A stretch of 64,000 nt of DNA from Plecoglossus altivelis (lineage: Eukaryota; Chordata; Actinopteri; Osmeriformes; Plecoglossidae), in NCBI GenBank assembly GCA_036571765.1, contig BROE01000022.1, forward strand, positions 11,180,282 through 11,244,281, written 5' to 3'. The notes below the pieces were generated by a model that was not told the origin of the DNA, ran no database searches, and worked only from the letters and a program-made list of their open reading frames with translations. A program made the position numbers and the translations under genes. Positions 25,513-36,189 of the stretch are shown here, piece by piece. Each line of letters starts with the position of its first letter. Position 1 is the stretch's first letter.

Positions 25513-26523
25513 CACACTTTGGAGATTGCTTCGCCACCTTTCACCTCAAGCTTGTAGCAGTTCTCCCCTGAGGTCTTAACCGAGGCTGCTCAGAGTGCAT
25601 TGTGGGCAATGAGATGCCGGTTTACATGCTGACTTCCCTGAAGAGTCCCCTCCGTTTGACCTCTGCCCTGTGACAGTGCCCACCACCATCTCCTGCCCCA
25701 GTTTGTTTACCTCCATACTCTCACAGTCTCACTCTGCTCTCTGCCTCTGGTACAGTACTGTGGCTGTAGTACTTAAACCTTCGGTTTTCTGAATGGACGC
25801 ATAAAGGAAAGATCAAAGAGATGGGGTGTAATGAAGCAGTAAATGACTGTTGCAATGGTGTGCGTTTGAAGGTTGTGTGTGTGTGTTGTGTATGTGTGTG
25901 TGTGTGTGTGCGAGCGTTCAGGGCTGGTAAGGTGTCCGTCATTATCTGGGTTCCTGTTAGGTTAGTCCCCTCTAGAGTCCAAAGTTAACCTGAACCAGGA
26001 GGCAAGATGAAACATCCTTGAACCAAAAAAGCTTGGATTTAAACAAATACACACACACATATTTGAAATGCGGGCCTTTTTCAACCGGAACTGCTGAAAG
26101 TCCCTCCGTATTAGGTTAATCTTCATGAATGATCCATCCAGCTGGAGAGCTCCTCTCCCTCCACCGATGGGGAAATAGCAGAGGAAAGAGGGAGTTAAGA
26201 GGGAGAGAGGGAAAGTAAGGTAGGAAAGAGAGTGTTACCAAGAGGACAATATATGAAGTTAAAAGGAGAGAGAGCGAAGGAGAGCGAGAAAGAGAGCAGG
26301 CACATATAGCAGTCCCCGAGAAATGTTAAAGTATTGAGAGACTTTTTTCTGCAACTTGTCTTCCCCTTCCCTCTGAGACCAAGTAAATATTGGCTCCTCT
26401 TCAATCTAAAACCCCACCATGTTCAAGGTCAACCACCTCTCTCTATCTCTCTATCCACACTTCATCTCTCTCTCTCTGAATCTTTTTCTCCATGCAACCT
26501 TACGTTTCTCTTTCTTTACCCCA

Positions 26524-26544
26524 CTCTCTCTCTTTCTCTCTCTT

Positions 26545-26583
<39 letters not shown>
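26524..26583. repeat. (CT)n microsatellite with TTTC interruptions
   Basis: A 60-bp CT run. A GGAAAGGAAAGG-rich purine block follows at 26660-26740 and could partly pair with it. Confidence 0.93.
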
Positions 26584-28437
26584 GGGATCCTGAGTAATTT
26601 ATCACAAGTGACTGGCGTGGACTGATGGGCTTGTGGAGGTCCCTTAGAGGGCTTTACAGCAACGGAGGAGGAAGAGCGGAGTAGAAGAGAGGAGGGGAGG
26701 AAAGGAAAGGAAAGGTGGGGAGGAAAGGATAGGAGAAAAGGCTCTCTCTGCCTCCCTCTCTTCTCAGATCTCTGTGTCATCCTCTTCCCAGAATTAGGCC
26801 ACTAAGAGCTGCAGTACAACTCAGCGCCCGTCATGTAAAACCTGTAGCTTGTTCTGCTTGTGTGTCGATGGAGAGCACAGCGTCCTGCTGTCTGTACTAG
26901 AGGATGTGTATAGAGATAGTGTTCCGTGTTAGTCAGCAATCAGCGATCTGCGTTGATCGTCTGTCATTGGTCATTTGGTCCATGACCCCGCCCCTGATGA
27001 GGAGACATGAGCAGAGCACACTCTGACTTTGACATTGTAATATGAGATCCTGCTGAGTGGGACGAACACACGCTGGGGAATACACACACGTCCTCCACGT
27101 TCCCTCATTTCCGCTCCCCCTCCCCACACACACACACACACAAACACATAACACACACGGCGCACACTCCACGCATGCTTACTCACGTTGACATTGTAAG
27201 GTCAGTGTTGTATGAAACAATGCTGAATTGTACAAATGACAGGAGAGTGAGAGATCGCACACGCACACACAAAATGCAGTCCCTTGGACCCTGTGTGTTA
27301 ATGTCACAGAAGTATCAGTAAGGATGTGTAGATGAGCTATGTGGTATATTATGACATTATGATATTATGTTTTTGTGTGCTTATGTATATGCACACGTGT
27401 ATGTGTTGTATACACGTGACGTGTATGTGCGATTGTGTGCTTGTGTTTCTGAATGTAGTGTGTTCTACATAGTATGGTGTGTGACCTACCTGTTTCTTTT
27501 TATAAAGATTTCATTTGTCTCGTTTACTCACCCCCAAACGGTACTATATAATTTATATGTTTACATAAAGAGATACACAATGGAAAACATAATTTAGACA
27601 AATAGACTCTTACGGAACTGATACTCGGTGTGTTTCTCGCTGCTTCCAAGCCCACGCACACACACTCACATTCACACGAATGCATGATAAATATTTCATC
27701 GGCGTAGTGGAGTGACATGATCTGTGATTGGGTGCGCTGTGCTGAGGCATAACGGTTGGCCTGCGGTGGTAGCTACCTCGCTTGGTGCTCCCTGGAGTGA
27801 AACACCGGAACCAGCAGCTAATTACCAGGGCTGAGTGCCGCTGGGAGACTGAGAGTGGCACAGGGAGTTAGAAGACGCTCCCGCATGTGAGTGTCACTCT
27901 GACAGGGCATAGCAAGGCCTCTGTAGGCCTGTGGCCACGCTGCCTCTAATAAAGTTTGGGGATGAGAAAGCTGGTAATAGTGCGGCGACGACTCGGAGGG
28001 TTAGAGAGGAGGAGAGGTGATGTTTTGTACAAAAGGAGAGGACGTGGCTTGAGAGGAGGGAGAGAGAGAAGAGTTAGAGAGGAGAGTTGGAGGAGGGGAG
28101 AGTGTTAGAGCGCAGTGGAGAAGAAACTGGAAAGGTAGATGGAAAAAGTATTGCGTGTTGTGTGACCTGAAGGACAGCCCCGTTCAGGTTAAGCACTACA
28201 AAGAGCTACTGTACACTGGGCGTGTGCGTGCATGCGTGTGTAGACAAGACAAATAGAAAGAATGATGACCTCCCAGAAGAGTCTCACTCTGTGGGAATGC
28301 ACACAAAAAGTTCCCATCAATTCAAAGGGATCAATATTTGTAGAGGTCATGGATGTGCGTGTGTGTACCTAACGCATGTGCAAGTCCGCCCTCTTACGCT
28401 GTCATCAATGGCAACACAGCCTTTAATCTATGCTGTC

Positions 28438-28528
28438 TCTCTCCTTCCTTCTCCTCCTCCCCTTCCTCTCGCCCTCCTCTCCTCCTCCTGTCTCTTCCTC
28501 CCCCCTTCTCACCCTCCCCCTCCTCCAG
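28438..28528 (+). promoter_or_regulatory. Extended polypyrimidine tract and 3' splice site of exon 2
   Basis: About 90 bases are almost all C and T and end CCTCCAG immediately before the exon. This is far longer than a usual acceptor tract and could bind several PTB/U2AF-type proteins. Read as a splice acceptor it fixes the start of exon 2 at 28529. Confidence 0.8.
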
Positions 28529-28700
28529 ACGGTGTATAAGCCCTGGCTGTGCTCCCAGTACTTCCCTATCAGTCAGATCCATTGCAGCAGCAGGATCCCC
28601 TGTGGTCAGTACTGTCTGGAGGTGCAGCAGAGGTGCCCCTTCATTCTGCCTGACAACGACGATCTCATCCACGGAGGCAGCCCCAGTTTTATATGCACAG
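28529..28700 (+). CDS. nalf1: NALF/FAM155-family NALCN channel auxiliary factor, second coding exon (cysteine-rich domain)
   Basis: This internal exon encodes 57 codons plus one base, starting TVYKPWLCSQYF and ending SPSFICT. It carries the family hallmark QYCLEVQ..RCPFILPDND, and six cysteines at exon residues 8, 19, 25, 29, 36 and 56. In FAM155 proteins this stretch belongs to the extracellular cysteine-rich domain that binds the pore-domain loops of the sodium-leak channel NALCN, in the NALCN-UNC79-UNC80 complex. The 3' splice site is a pyrimidine tract of about 90 bp ending in CAG before 28529. The donor is CAG|GTGGGT after 28700, leaving phase 1. SQYF, IPC, PDND and SFICTG are closer to what I recall of NALF1 than of NALF2 (SEYF, VPC, PDNE, GFICTG). 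The family call is firm; the paralog is less certain. Exon 1 lies outside the window, so this gene is partial at its 5' end. Confidence 0.93.
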
Positions 28701-30233
28701 GTGGGTACACATGCGCACAGATGCACTGATGCATGGATGCACAGGCGCACCCAAGTTATTGCATCTGGGTTTCCTCCCTCTTTTCATTTTACTAGTGCAT
28801 TGCCCATTGGCGGCAAATGTGTTTATGTTAATTTCTTTAACGACTTTCCATATGTCCTTTAGTCCTTAGTTACTTACCTAACCTGGCTTCTGCGATGGTT
28901 TTGTACGCATATCCATCTGGGATGTCATTCATTGAAACAGTTTGGAAAAGACAAGGCACTTTCAAAGAAGATAATAAAATATGCCTGCTGAATTTTAATT
29001 GCAAACAATGCCCTATTCTTGTGATAATCGAGCCACAGACACACACACACATATACACGCACTCATAGACCACTCGAGCCTTTATAGTTTTACTAGTGTA
29101 GTGCCTGTTCGTGGCGCAAGCTAGTGCTGTACCTGTTGGGGCCAGATGCTAGTGCAGCTCCCATTTTTGTGAGATCCTTGGCATCATCTCTTAGCGCAGC
29201 TTAACATGGCTGCAAACGAGTTTCGATATTTAGGTTTGTTTGTCTCTGATCGCTCATCCAGACAACTTCAAACTCTACTCTGCAAGTCCTTGAGTCCTGA
29301 GCAACACGCCTACCTGACTTCAGACGGTGTCTGATTGGAAAGATAACGAAGTCACAGAGACATCACAGAGAGTTCTACCTTTATAGTCAGATGAGAAGTT
29401 TCCAACACAGTGGAGCTCCCACTCCAAGACGTCACAATATATCACTGGCGCCACCTACTGGTTATAAGACATAACAACATGCCACATTGTGTAACTGCCT
29501 TTGTGTCTAAGCAGATTGAGTGTCAGAGAGAGCGATGGGAGGATGTTGCTGTTATGGGTCAATGTGGGGTCAGTCACCGTAATCCATGATGATTAGTGCT
29601 ATTAGATTGAAGAATTGACGGACCCCTTCCTGTTCCACGAATCTTGCGTGTATGTCTGTCTGTCTGTCAGTGAATGAGAGAGACAAAGAGAGCTTGCGTG
29701 TAAGTGCGTGCGTGGAGAGTGTACGTGTCGTCATCTCTACACTGAGCTGCGAGACCAGGCCTTGTCAGATCAGTGTAGAGGTTTAATTACATGGCCCCTT
29801 TCATCAGGCTTAAGCATTTTAACATCAAACGCTCCAGATTAATACTGAGCTGACTTTTCGCTACTTCAACCCGCATGTTTTTTTGACTCGCTCTCCCATG
29901 CGCGCAGACTATAGCATGGTCTGAAGCAGTTGCACATCCTGTCCGCTCTCTGGTACTCTATGTGACCTGGGTCTGTTACACATGCTCAGCTGTGTTTGCT
30001 GACAGTAAGTGTATTTTAAGTGCTAATAAATATTCCCCCTCCAAATATCTGTTTACGAATGAATCAAATCGGTGTGATAAAAGTGCACTTCAAATATCTG
30101 CTGAAATCCCAACCGTTGATAAATGTTTGTTGAGGGTGCTGTCTTCTGGTGGATCGGAGTCTGATCTACGGTATGTAGATGGGAAGTCTGTCGTGTTTTC
30201 TTCACCTATCATGTGTGCTTCTCCCTACCTCAG
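28701..30233 (+). other. Intron 2 of the NALF gene
   Basis: A GT-AG intron (GTGGGT ... CCTCAG) of 1533 bp, phase 1. It contains two related copies of a short motif starting TTTTACTAGTG (28787 and 29088), a short CA tract (29039-29050), and an AT-rich unique block at about 29755-29870 that reads like conserved noncoding sequence. No alternative exon is evident. Confidence 0.9.
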
Positions 30234-30535
30234 GACTGTTGGAGGACTACCCTTCAGGTGTGGCTGCCGCGGCAGAGTGCTGTGACATCCGGTGGGACTA
30301 TAAACCGGAAAACGGTTCCTGCGGCACCCTCAGACGAACTCACCCGCCGTGCGAGCAGCGCAGCTCGCTCAGCTCCTCTGCGGCCTGCAGACTGTCGTCC
30401 AGCCGCCTCCGATTTTGTCTGCTGGTTCTGGTCCTGCTGCACACGGTGGCCAGCCTCACCGCATCCCACAATGCAACGGGGCTGGGCCTCCACACCATCG
30501 CGCCTCTGGAAGAGAGCCCAGCCAATGAGGAATGA
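30234..30535 (+). CDS. nalf1: NALF/FAM155-family NALCN channel auxiliary factor, last coding exon with C-terminal membrane segment
   Basis: The acceptor CTACCTCAG precedes 30234. The first two bases complete the glycine codon begun in exon 2 (CTG in one-letter protein code), and 99 codons then run to TGA at 30533-30535. Near the start is ECCDIRW, matching the paired cysteine of the family that closes the cysteine-rich domain. A low-complexity Ser/Arg/Cys-rich linker follows, then a hydrophobic segment (FCLLVLVLLHTVASL) that fits the second, C-terminal membrane segment. The tail ends SPANEE. NGS and NAT are possible N-glycosylation sequons, but whether they are on the luminal side is not known from the sequence. 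The terminal NEE resembles NALF1, while LLEDYPS and the GLGL..I.PLEE tail resemble NALF2. A fish-specific paralog is therefore likely. The end of the protein is intact, with no frameshift. Confidence 0.92.
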
Positions 30536-31650
30536 CTGAAACGAGGGGACTCGGGGGCTGAGATGGAGGGGAGTGGGCAGGGTTAGTATTCCCTTTTTTC
30601 TCACAGCCCCTCCCCCCTCCTCATGCAGAGAAGTACATGTCAGAGGAAAAAAACCTCTCTGCAGTGCTTTCTGGGAATGTAGTTTCACAGAGAGGTGTGA
30701 TATTTGGACACAAAGGAAGAAATGCAAATCAATGAAAACAAACTAAGGGACATAAGCAACCCAGTGGGGAGGACGAGGGATAATTACGAACCCATGGTGC
30801 AGTCTTTGTTGGAGTGGGACCTAAGATCTCCTCGCTGTTGAGTTTCTCTCACTAAACTTTTCTACACTGTGTTCAATTTTGGCTTTCTGTTGCACTGGCT
30901 GGCTATGGAATACCACTCCAATGTCCTCTCTGTCAATGTTCATTCTTCATGTTTGTTTAGGGATCTCTCGTGCAGGAAGGAAATGTTTCATCCACGTGGG
31001 ATAGATGGATACAGTTTATGTTACAAAGCAAATGTGTGTGTGTGTGTGTTTGCATGTCGGAATGGATGCTGACATGCGTTTATGTGCATGTGGGTGTGTG
31101 TTTGTGTGTGTTTGTGTGTGTTCGTATGCGTATGCGTGCGTGTGTATGCTTGCGTGGGTGTGTTAGTGCGTGTATGCGTCCACCCCAACTCCCTTTTCTA
31201 TGATGTCAGTCCTGCTCGAGGCCTACTAAAGGTCATGACCTTTGGTTTGAATCACCATCAATGTTGCAGTAAACTTCCTCTTGTAGACCACAGCTGCTCC
31301 ACTGGTCAACGGCCCAGCGGTGACGTCCCTCAGAGAGACAGGTTCCTCTCTGTCCCCTCTACACACACACACACACACATATCCTCTATATTTCCCATGC
31401 CTGCAATGAGAAACGAAAGCGCACTGTTCATTTCCGATTGTTTTCCTTAACTCATCATCTGTAGTTGTTGCATGTGGCGGCTCTTTGAGATGCTCTAACA
31501 GTTGCTGTTTTGACCCTAGCCCCATCCCATGTGTAGTTGTCATGACTACAACCAACCCCTGGCCTCCTGATGCACATCCCTATTTTTTATATGTTTTCCA
31601 GTCACACCTCTCCCCTCTCACACCAAAATAAAGGGCTTCTTATGGAATTA
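30536..31650 (+). other. Probable 3' UTR of the NALF gene
   Basis: Sequence directly after the stop codon with no further coding potential. It includes a TG-rich stretch (about 31033-31165) and a short CA run (31361-31379). The first canonical AATAAA after the stop is at 31627, so a UTR of about 1.1 kb is the simplest model. No transcript evidence is available here. Confidence 0.45.
31627..31632 (+). terminator. Candidate polyadenylation signal AATAAA for the NALF transcript
   Basis: I see no AATAAA or ATTAAA between the stop codon at 30535 and this hexamer. It is followed by T-containing sequence within 40 bases. The hexamer is common by chance, so this is only the first plausible site; longer 3' UTRs are usual for neuronal genes. 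Confidence 0.3.
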
Positions 31651-31934
31651 TCTACATTACTATATATCAGCACTAACTCACTGACTCACACATATGTAAA
31701 CACATTCACACACAAACACAATCTCTCCCTGTCATGCATAGATGTCTATGGACACATAGATGTGGTTGGAGGCTCATCATAGTTAACCCAGTATGCTGAG
31801 ATTGGCAACTTCAGAGGCAGTGAAAGTTCATTTCTTGGTTTTGGTGGGTGTTTGTAATGGTTTTGGACCATCATCATATCTGAAGTCACACAGCAGTTGA
31901 GAGTGGGAATCTGTGTGGAGGAGAGGAACTAATG

Positions 31935-32010
31935 GCAGGTCCTGATTGGCCCTGTTATGCTGATGAGAAATTTTAATTAAAGGGCTGATTTTATTCTTAG
32001 TTTATCTGTT
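31935..32010. promoter_or_regulatory. Candidate conserved noncoding block
   Basis: The sequence around TTTTAATTAAAGGGCTGATT (31971-31990), next to TGATTGGCC and TATGCTGATGAG, is unique and contains homeodomain-like and CCAAT-like cores. The call is inference only. Confidence 0.22.
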
Positions 32011-32309
32011 TTTGATGCTTGTTGGAAGATTGGGCACGGAGGTCCAGACAGATGCAAGTAGAAAGGCAGCTTTCTATTAGAGCTCCTGCCAGTTCTCCCA
32101 GGGCTGGTTGCTAGGAGTAGCTGGCAGCTAGCCTGGAGGAGACAACAGAACATTATAACATCTCTCGTTCTCATGTGTTAACAAGGAAGCATACAGTACG
32201 TTGTTTGCAACAGTGATCTATAGGTAAGGATTTTGGCTTTGTCTGTATTTTCAAAATCAGGACAGCGTGGGGAAAATATGGGAAGACAGTGATGTTCTGT
32301 GGCTAAACT

Positions 32310-32610
32310 GAACAGTAGCAACACTGAAGACAGAACATCCACTGAGGTGACCTAGGAACATTTCAGAAAATGCCAGGAACATCTGACTGAGGAATGTTTT
32401 CAGACCAGGAATATGAATTCTTATCACTTTAATTACTACAGGAGCATGATGGATCCAATCTAGAACAGGACCATAAATACATAACATCCTACAGCAGAAC
32501 GTTCTGGAGCAGATCAGGAATATTCTAGAACAGAGCGGTTAGAGTCTAAAGCAGACCAATGGACCATTCTGGAACAGACCAGGCCCGTTAAACAACAGAA
32601 CAGGAATATT
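32310..32610. repeat. Degenerate repeat of TTCTGGAACAG-type units with heat-shock-element geometry
   Basis: Related units (TTCTGGAGCAG, TTCTAGAACAG, TTCTGGAACAG, ATCTAGAACAG) recur at irregular spacing. Because each contains TTCnnGAA, several match the heat-shock-element rule of alternating GAA and TTC two bases apart. 32518-32530 reads GAAtaTTCtaGAA, a perfect three-unit site, and 32497-32509 has GAAcgTTCtgGAG. Whether this is a regulatory cluster or an old tandem repeat cannot be told by eye. Confidence 0.5.
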
Positions 32611-34617
32611 GCAGCATATTTCTTTTCATCTGGCCAACTTCTCTATCAGGTTAAGGTTGTGAATGAACTGATGTTCTCATCACACCTGGGACAGATGTGG
32701 ATACATGACACTATCTCTCCTAACATCAATCAATCACAGACTTGTAAGGATGAAACGGTATGAGCATCACAGTCACAGTGATCAATGTTATCAATATTGT
32801 CACGGTATTGCTGGATACATGAAAAATCTGTTGAACACATTGAAATGATTTCATCAAGTTTTGTATTGGAAACCAACAAACAGCACAAAAAAACACAATT
32901 TATATGTTTTTCCAATGCTTGAGCATTGGAATTGGAATGTTAAAGACAGCACCACGAGACCATTGGTAAACGTTTGATGTGCAGGTTTAGACGAATACAA
33001 CCCTACGTGAGCAAAACAAATGTGCATACGAAAGTAACACAAATAAACCAATTTGCATTCAAGACGAATGCAACCATAAACATACCTGATGTGCAGCTGT
33101 TAACATTTTAATAACAACACAATTTTATTGCAATTCTTTCTTACACAGAGTACAGTGTCTACATGCTTCCTGACTTAATTGGTTTTTATTTTTTGGTGGG
33201 GTTCGTAGATAATTCCGATAACATTAACAAAAACAGCGCTAGATGCTACAGGGCTTTCGGATAGGTTTGTACGGTAGGCTATTAACCGCTGTGAAGCAGT
33301 AATCAGACCACGGTTTTCGTGATCATTCAAATTTGAAACGGGAGTAGCCTACTATGCATCGGTAATCTGACCGTGAATTTGACGTCAAATAGACCGTTTT
33401 ATCCCTAAATAACCTACACACATACCGTCATCACATAGGCACACATACACGCAATATACATCCACATCACGTGTTTGACGCAGTAATGCCCACTCATTAT
33501 GGAAGTGTGTTGGTGCCACACCCTATTGTCCTGTTTGCCTTTTTCATAGTATACTTTCTTAAGATAACTCACGTCCACAAATAGACTCCCGTGGATGTAA
33601 ACTAGACAAAAATGCATTTGACACAGTATTAATATGTCGGTAATACATGCATGCACGCAGCTCTGATGCGATATATTTATGTATTTATTACTTTTGTTTT
33701 CACAGAAGTCCCCAATGTAATATTTTTGGCTGAAATGATTAGAGAGTCTGTCACAACAAAGACCGGAGTATGGCATTCAGAAAGGCTGTACAATTCTGTG
33801 CTGTTCTGTGTCAGAGTGAGTGTGCATGGATATGTGTGAGTGTGTGTCAGTGCGCGCGCGTGTGTGTGGGAGGGGGGTGGGGGGGTCTACGGTCAAAACC
33901 TATGAATGCCTCTTACCCCAACATATTTGCACCAGAGTGAGAGTGTCTAGACTCTTTATCCCACTCAGGCTCTCTCTGCCTCCATCCCTCTGGTTTCACC
34001 ATGGAAACATGACCCATCCTGTGGATCTATGCAGAACACCATTCTGAGTTTGGTTGTAAATATGTCCCACAGTAAGCTGAACCATGTCTGTCTTGGCTTC
34101 CAGGTTCCCTCGTGCTCTGAGTCAATGTCAAGTCCCAACAGTCCTCCTTTCTTTTGTTCTGTCGCTCTCTGTTGAGTTTCTGACCTCCGTCGTTCTATTT
34201 TCATCAGGAGAGAGAGAGATTACTGTGGGCTTCAGACACACTGCTCCTTTTACCTGCAGCTTTGCTGAACGAGGCTACGGGGGCTGTGTGTGAGAAAGAT
34301 AATAATGTGATTATAAAAGCAAGGTTTAAAGGCATATAGAAGTATCATTACCATTATAATTATTATTATTACTATTATACTATCAGTATATTGTAATATT
34401 ATAGATGCTTTAGTTCAAGTAAGTTCTTTCATTTTTTTACAAGCGACTTTGATGAAATGATTTATAAAACAATCTCATAAGTCATGATGAAAACTACTGC
34501 TACAATGATTACAATTGTGTTTGGATGGAAATAAATGCAAACATATGTAAAGCCTGTTCCTCTGTGTTTTCTCTCTTTCTCCCCTCCTCCCTTCTTCCCT
34601 CTCTCTACTTGCTGTGT

Positions 34618-34621
<4 letters not shown>

Positions 34622-34652
<31 letters not shown>
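34622..34652. repeat. (TA)n microsatellite
   Basis: An uninterrupted alternating AT run of about 15 units. Confidence 0.96.
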
Positions 34653-34655
<3 letters not shown>

Positions 34656-35309
34656 TATGTGCACGTGTATCTATTTTGGTCCATCAATTAAAGAAGGACG
34701 GGTCAACCCTTTAGATTGGAATTGGAACCCTAATTCCAATTTACTGACACTAGTAATTAGCTGGTTAACAAGATTAAGACTTTTTGGATTAAGGTTTGCA
34801 AACCTTTGGGTGGGTACACCTCCAGGAACAAGGTGGGCCAGCCAGTTAAACTCAGACAGGTCTGTTTAATTCCAGAAGATGGCAGTAGATGTTCATTAAG
34901 ACTTACAGGGTTGTGGTTGGTTCCAGTAATGCACACTCACTTATACCTGTCAAACTAAAGGCTTTTCATGTCAGGTAGGGTGAGAGTTATGTCAAATCAA
35001 ATTCATCCAGGTAAAAAGAAAGTATATCACACAAGTTACAAGTTAATTATTTGCCAGCAAATTAAACAAGGTGAATCATGTAGCTGAAGATGAACCTAAA
35101 TTACTGAACAGGCTTTTTTTCCAGGATTTTCTTTCTCCATGTGGCTCTCAAAATGAGTCAGTGGTTTACCTTGCCTCAAGATGAAAGGAGCCATGGATGT
35201 CAAGGCTGGAAAAGCTAGTGGGAAAAGACAGAACTATTGACAGGTCAACCCGGACTAAATAGATTAAAAAGGAGGAAGTGTGAACGAAGCAACAGTGGAA
35301 CAGAGGCGC

Positions 35310-35765
35310 ATGGCTCAGGTTTCCTTGTATTTCCAAAGAAAACTGGACCATTCAACACCTCCTTCTGTCATGCATACAGAGAGGCACATTTTTTAATCAG
35401 CATAGACCTAAGGAACATGCATTTCCATGTGACAATCAGACTTTTGAGTGTGGGAATTGAAAATGTTGGCAGTTCACCTCATGTCGTGCCTACCATTGAG
35501 GTACACGTTGGCTTCTCTGAATGTGTGGCCGTGGCTGTAGAACTGAGTCTATATTGAAAGACATGCATCTTGGAGTGCCTCGACAACCTGCTGGTTCTAA
35601 CGCAGTCTCTGGACAGGGCTATTCAGAGCACGAGCTCCCTGGTGAATAACTTTAGACGTTTTGGGATTTGCTGTCAACTGGAGATAAAAAAGTGCACCGT
35701 CAACTTTCTAAATAGTTTCCTACGACTGGACACTGTGTAGATGAGAGCCAGACCTTCAGCCCCAT
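35310..35765 (+). mobile_element. Decayed DIRS-like retrotransposon reverse-transcriptase fragment
   Basis: The frame at 35237-35557 contains FLVFPKKTG followed by FLISIDLRNMHFHVTI, matching the VPKK..G and SIDLKDAYFHVPI blocks of DIRS-type reverse transcriptases. After a stop, another frame near 35575-35735 reads LECLDNLLVLTQSLDRAI, then FRRFGICCQLEIKKCTVN and FLRLDTV. This corresponds to the LDDWL catalytic block and the following LGL..N.EKS..P...FLG block. The catalytic aspartate pair is altered to DN. The middle part is shortened and no recombinase or split repeats were found, so only a dead fragment remains. Confidence 0.7.
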
Positions 35766-36061
35766 TCAGGGATATTATTTTTGGATTCTGTTCTATATAC
35801 ATTTTCTGGGATATCGTGTCTAATGCAGAGTTTGAACCATCCATGTATCAGACAAATAAAACCCATTGTTTCAACCTCCATCAGTGCTGAGCTAACTTCA
35901 TCATTCCTCACATGTAGGAGTGCTTCACCAAGTGACACAGATATGGGTTCTAGCTACACTGACTGCGTTGGCAAATTTAATTCTACCCTCGTCCAAAGTT
36001 TGCATTTCAGGGCACAAAATTAAAGCCTGTGAAGACAAGAATCCTCACTGATATACACCTG

Positions 36062-36186
36062 TAACACCCTTGCACCTAAAACACCCTTGCACCTGAAACA
36101 CGTTTACACCTGAAACACCCTTGCACCTGAAACACGTTTACACCTGAAACACCCTTCCACTTGAACAACACTTACACCTGACACAC
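36062..36186. repeat. 17-bp minisatellite, about seven copies
   Basis: Two alternating variants, AACACCCTTGCACCTGA and AACACGTTTACACCTGA, repeat head to tail. Later units diverge (CCACTTGA, ACAACACTTACACCTGA). Confidence 0.93.
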
Positions 36187-36189
36187 TTT

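Larger units (their letters stand above)
1..28528 (+). other. Intron 1 of the NALF gene (5' end outside window)
   Basis: No frame in this stretch encodes the N-terminal part of a NALF protein, which in known family members is one large exon with a membrane segment and a cysteine-rich region before the VYK motif. The whole left half of the window is therefore read as first-intron sequence; FAM155 genes have exceptionally long first introns. The contents are simple repeats, minisatellites, decayed transposons and unique AT-rich sequence, listed separately. All open frames here are either low-complexity translations of repeats or short and unlike any family I recognise. The intron assignment is inference; an unrelated small gene nested in it cannot be excluded. 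Confidence 0.75.
31650..35230. other. Intergenic stretch downstream of the NALF gene
   Basis: Mainly unique AT-rich sequence. Minor features are a short conserved-looking block (31935-32005), the TTC/GAA motif array (32300-32600), a GT-rich run with GGGGGG (33835-33885), and the TA microsatellite at 34622. No exon is recognisable on either strand. Confidence 0.6.

Noticed and set aside
28353..28528. In-frame upstream extension of exon 2 with a leucine-rich, signal-like start
   Set aside because: The Leu/Ser/Pro run is the translated splice-acceptor pyrimidine tract, and family homology begins exactly at the acceptor AG.
28394..28750. 118-codon minus-strand frame overlapping exon 2
   Set aside because: It is the antisense shadow of exon 2 and the preceding pyrimidine tract; its composition follows from them.
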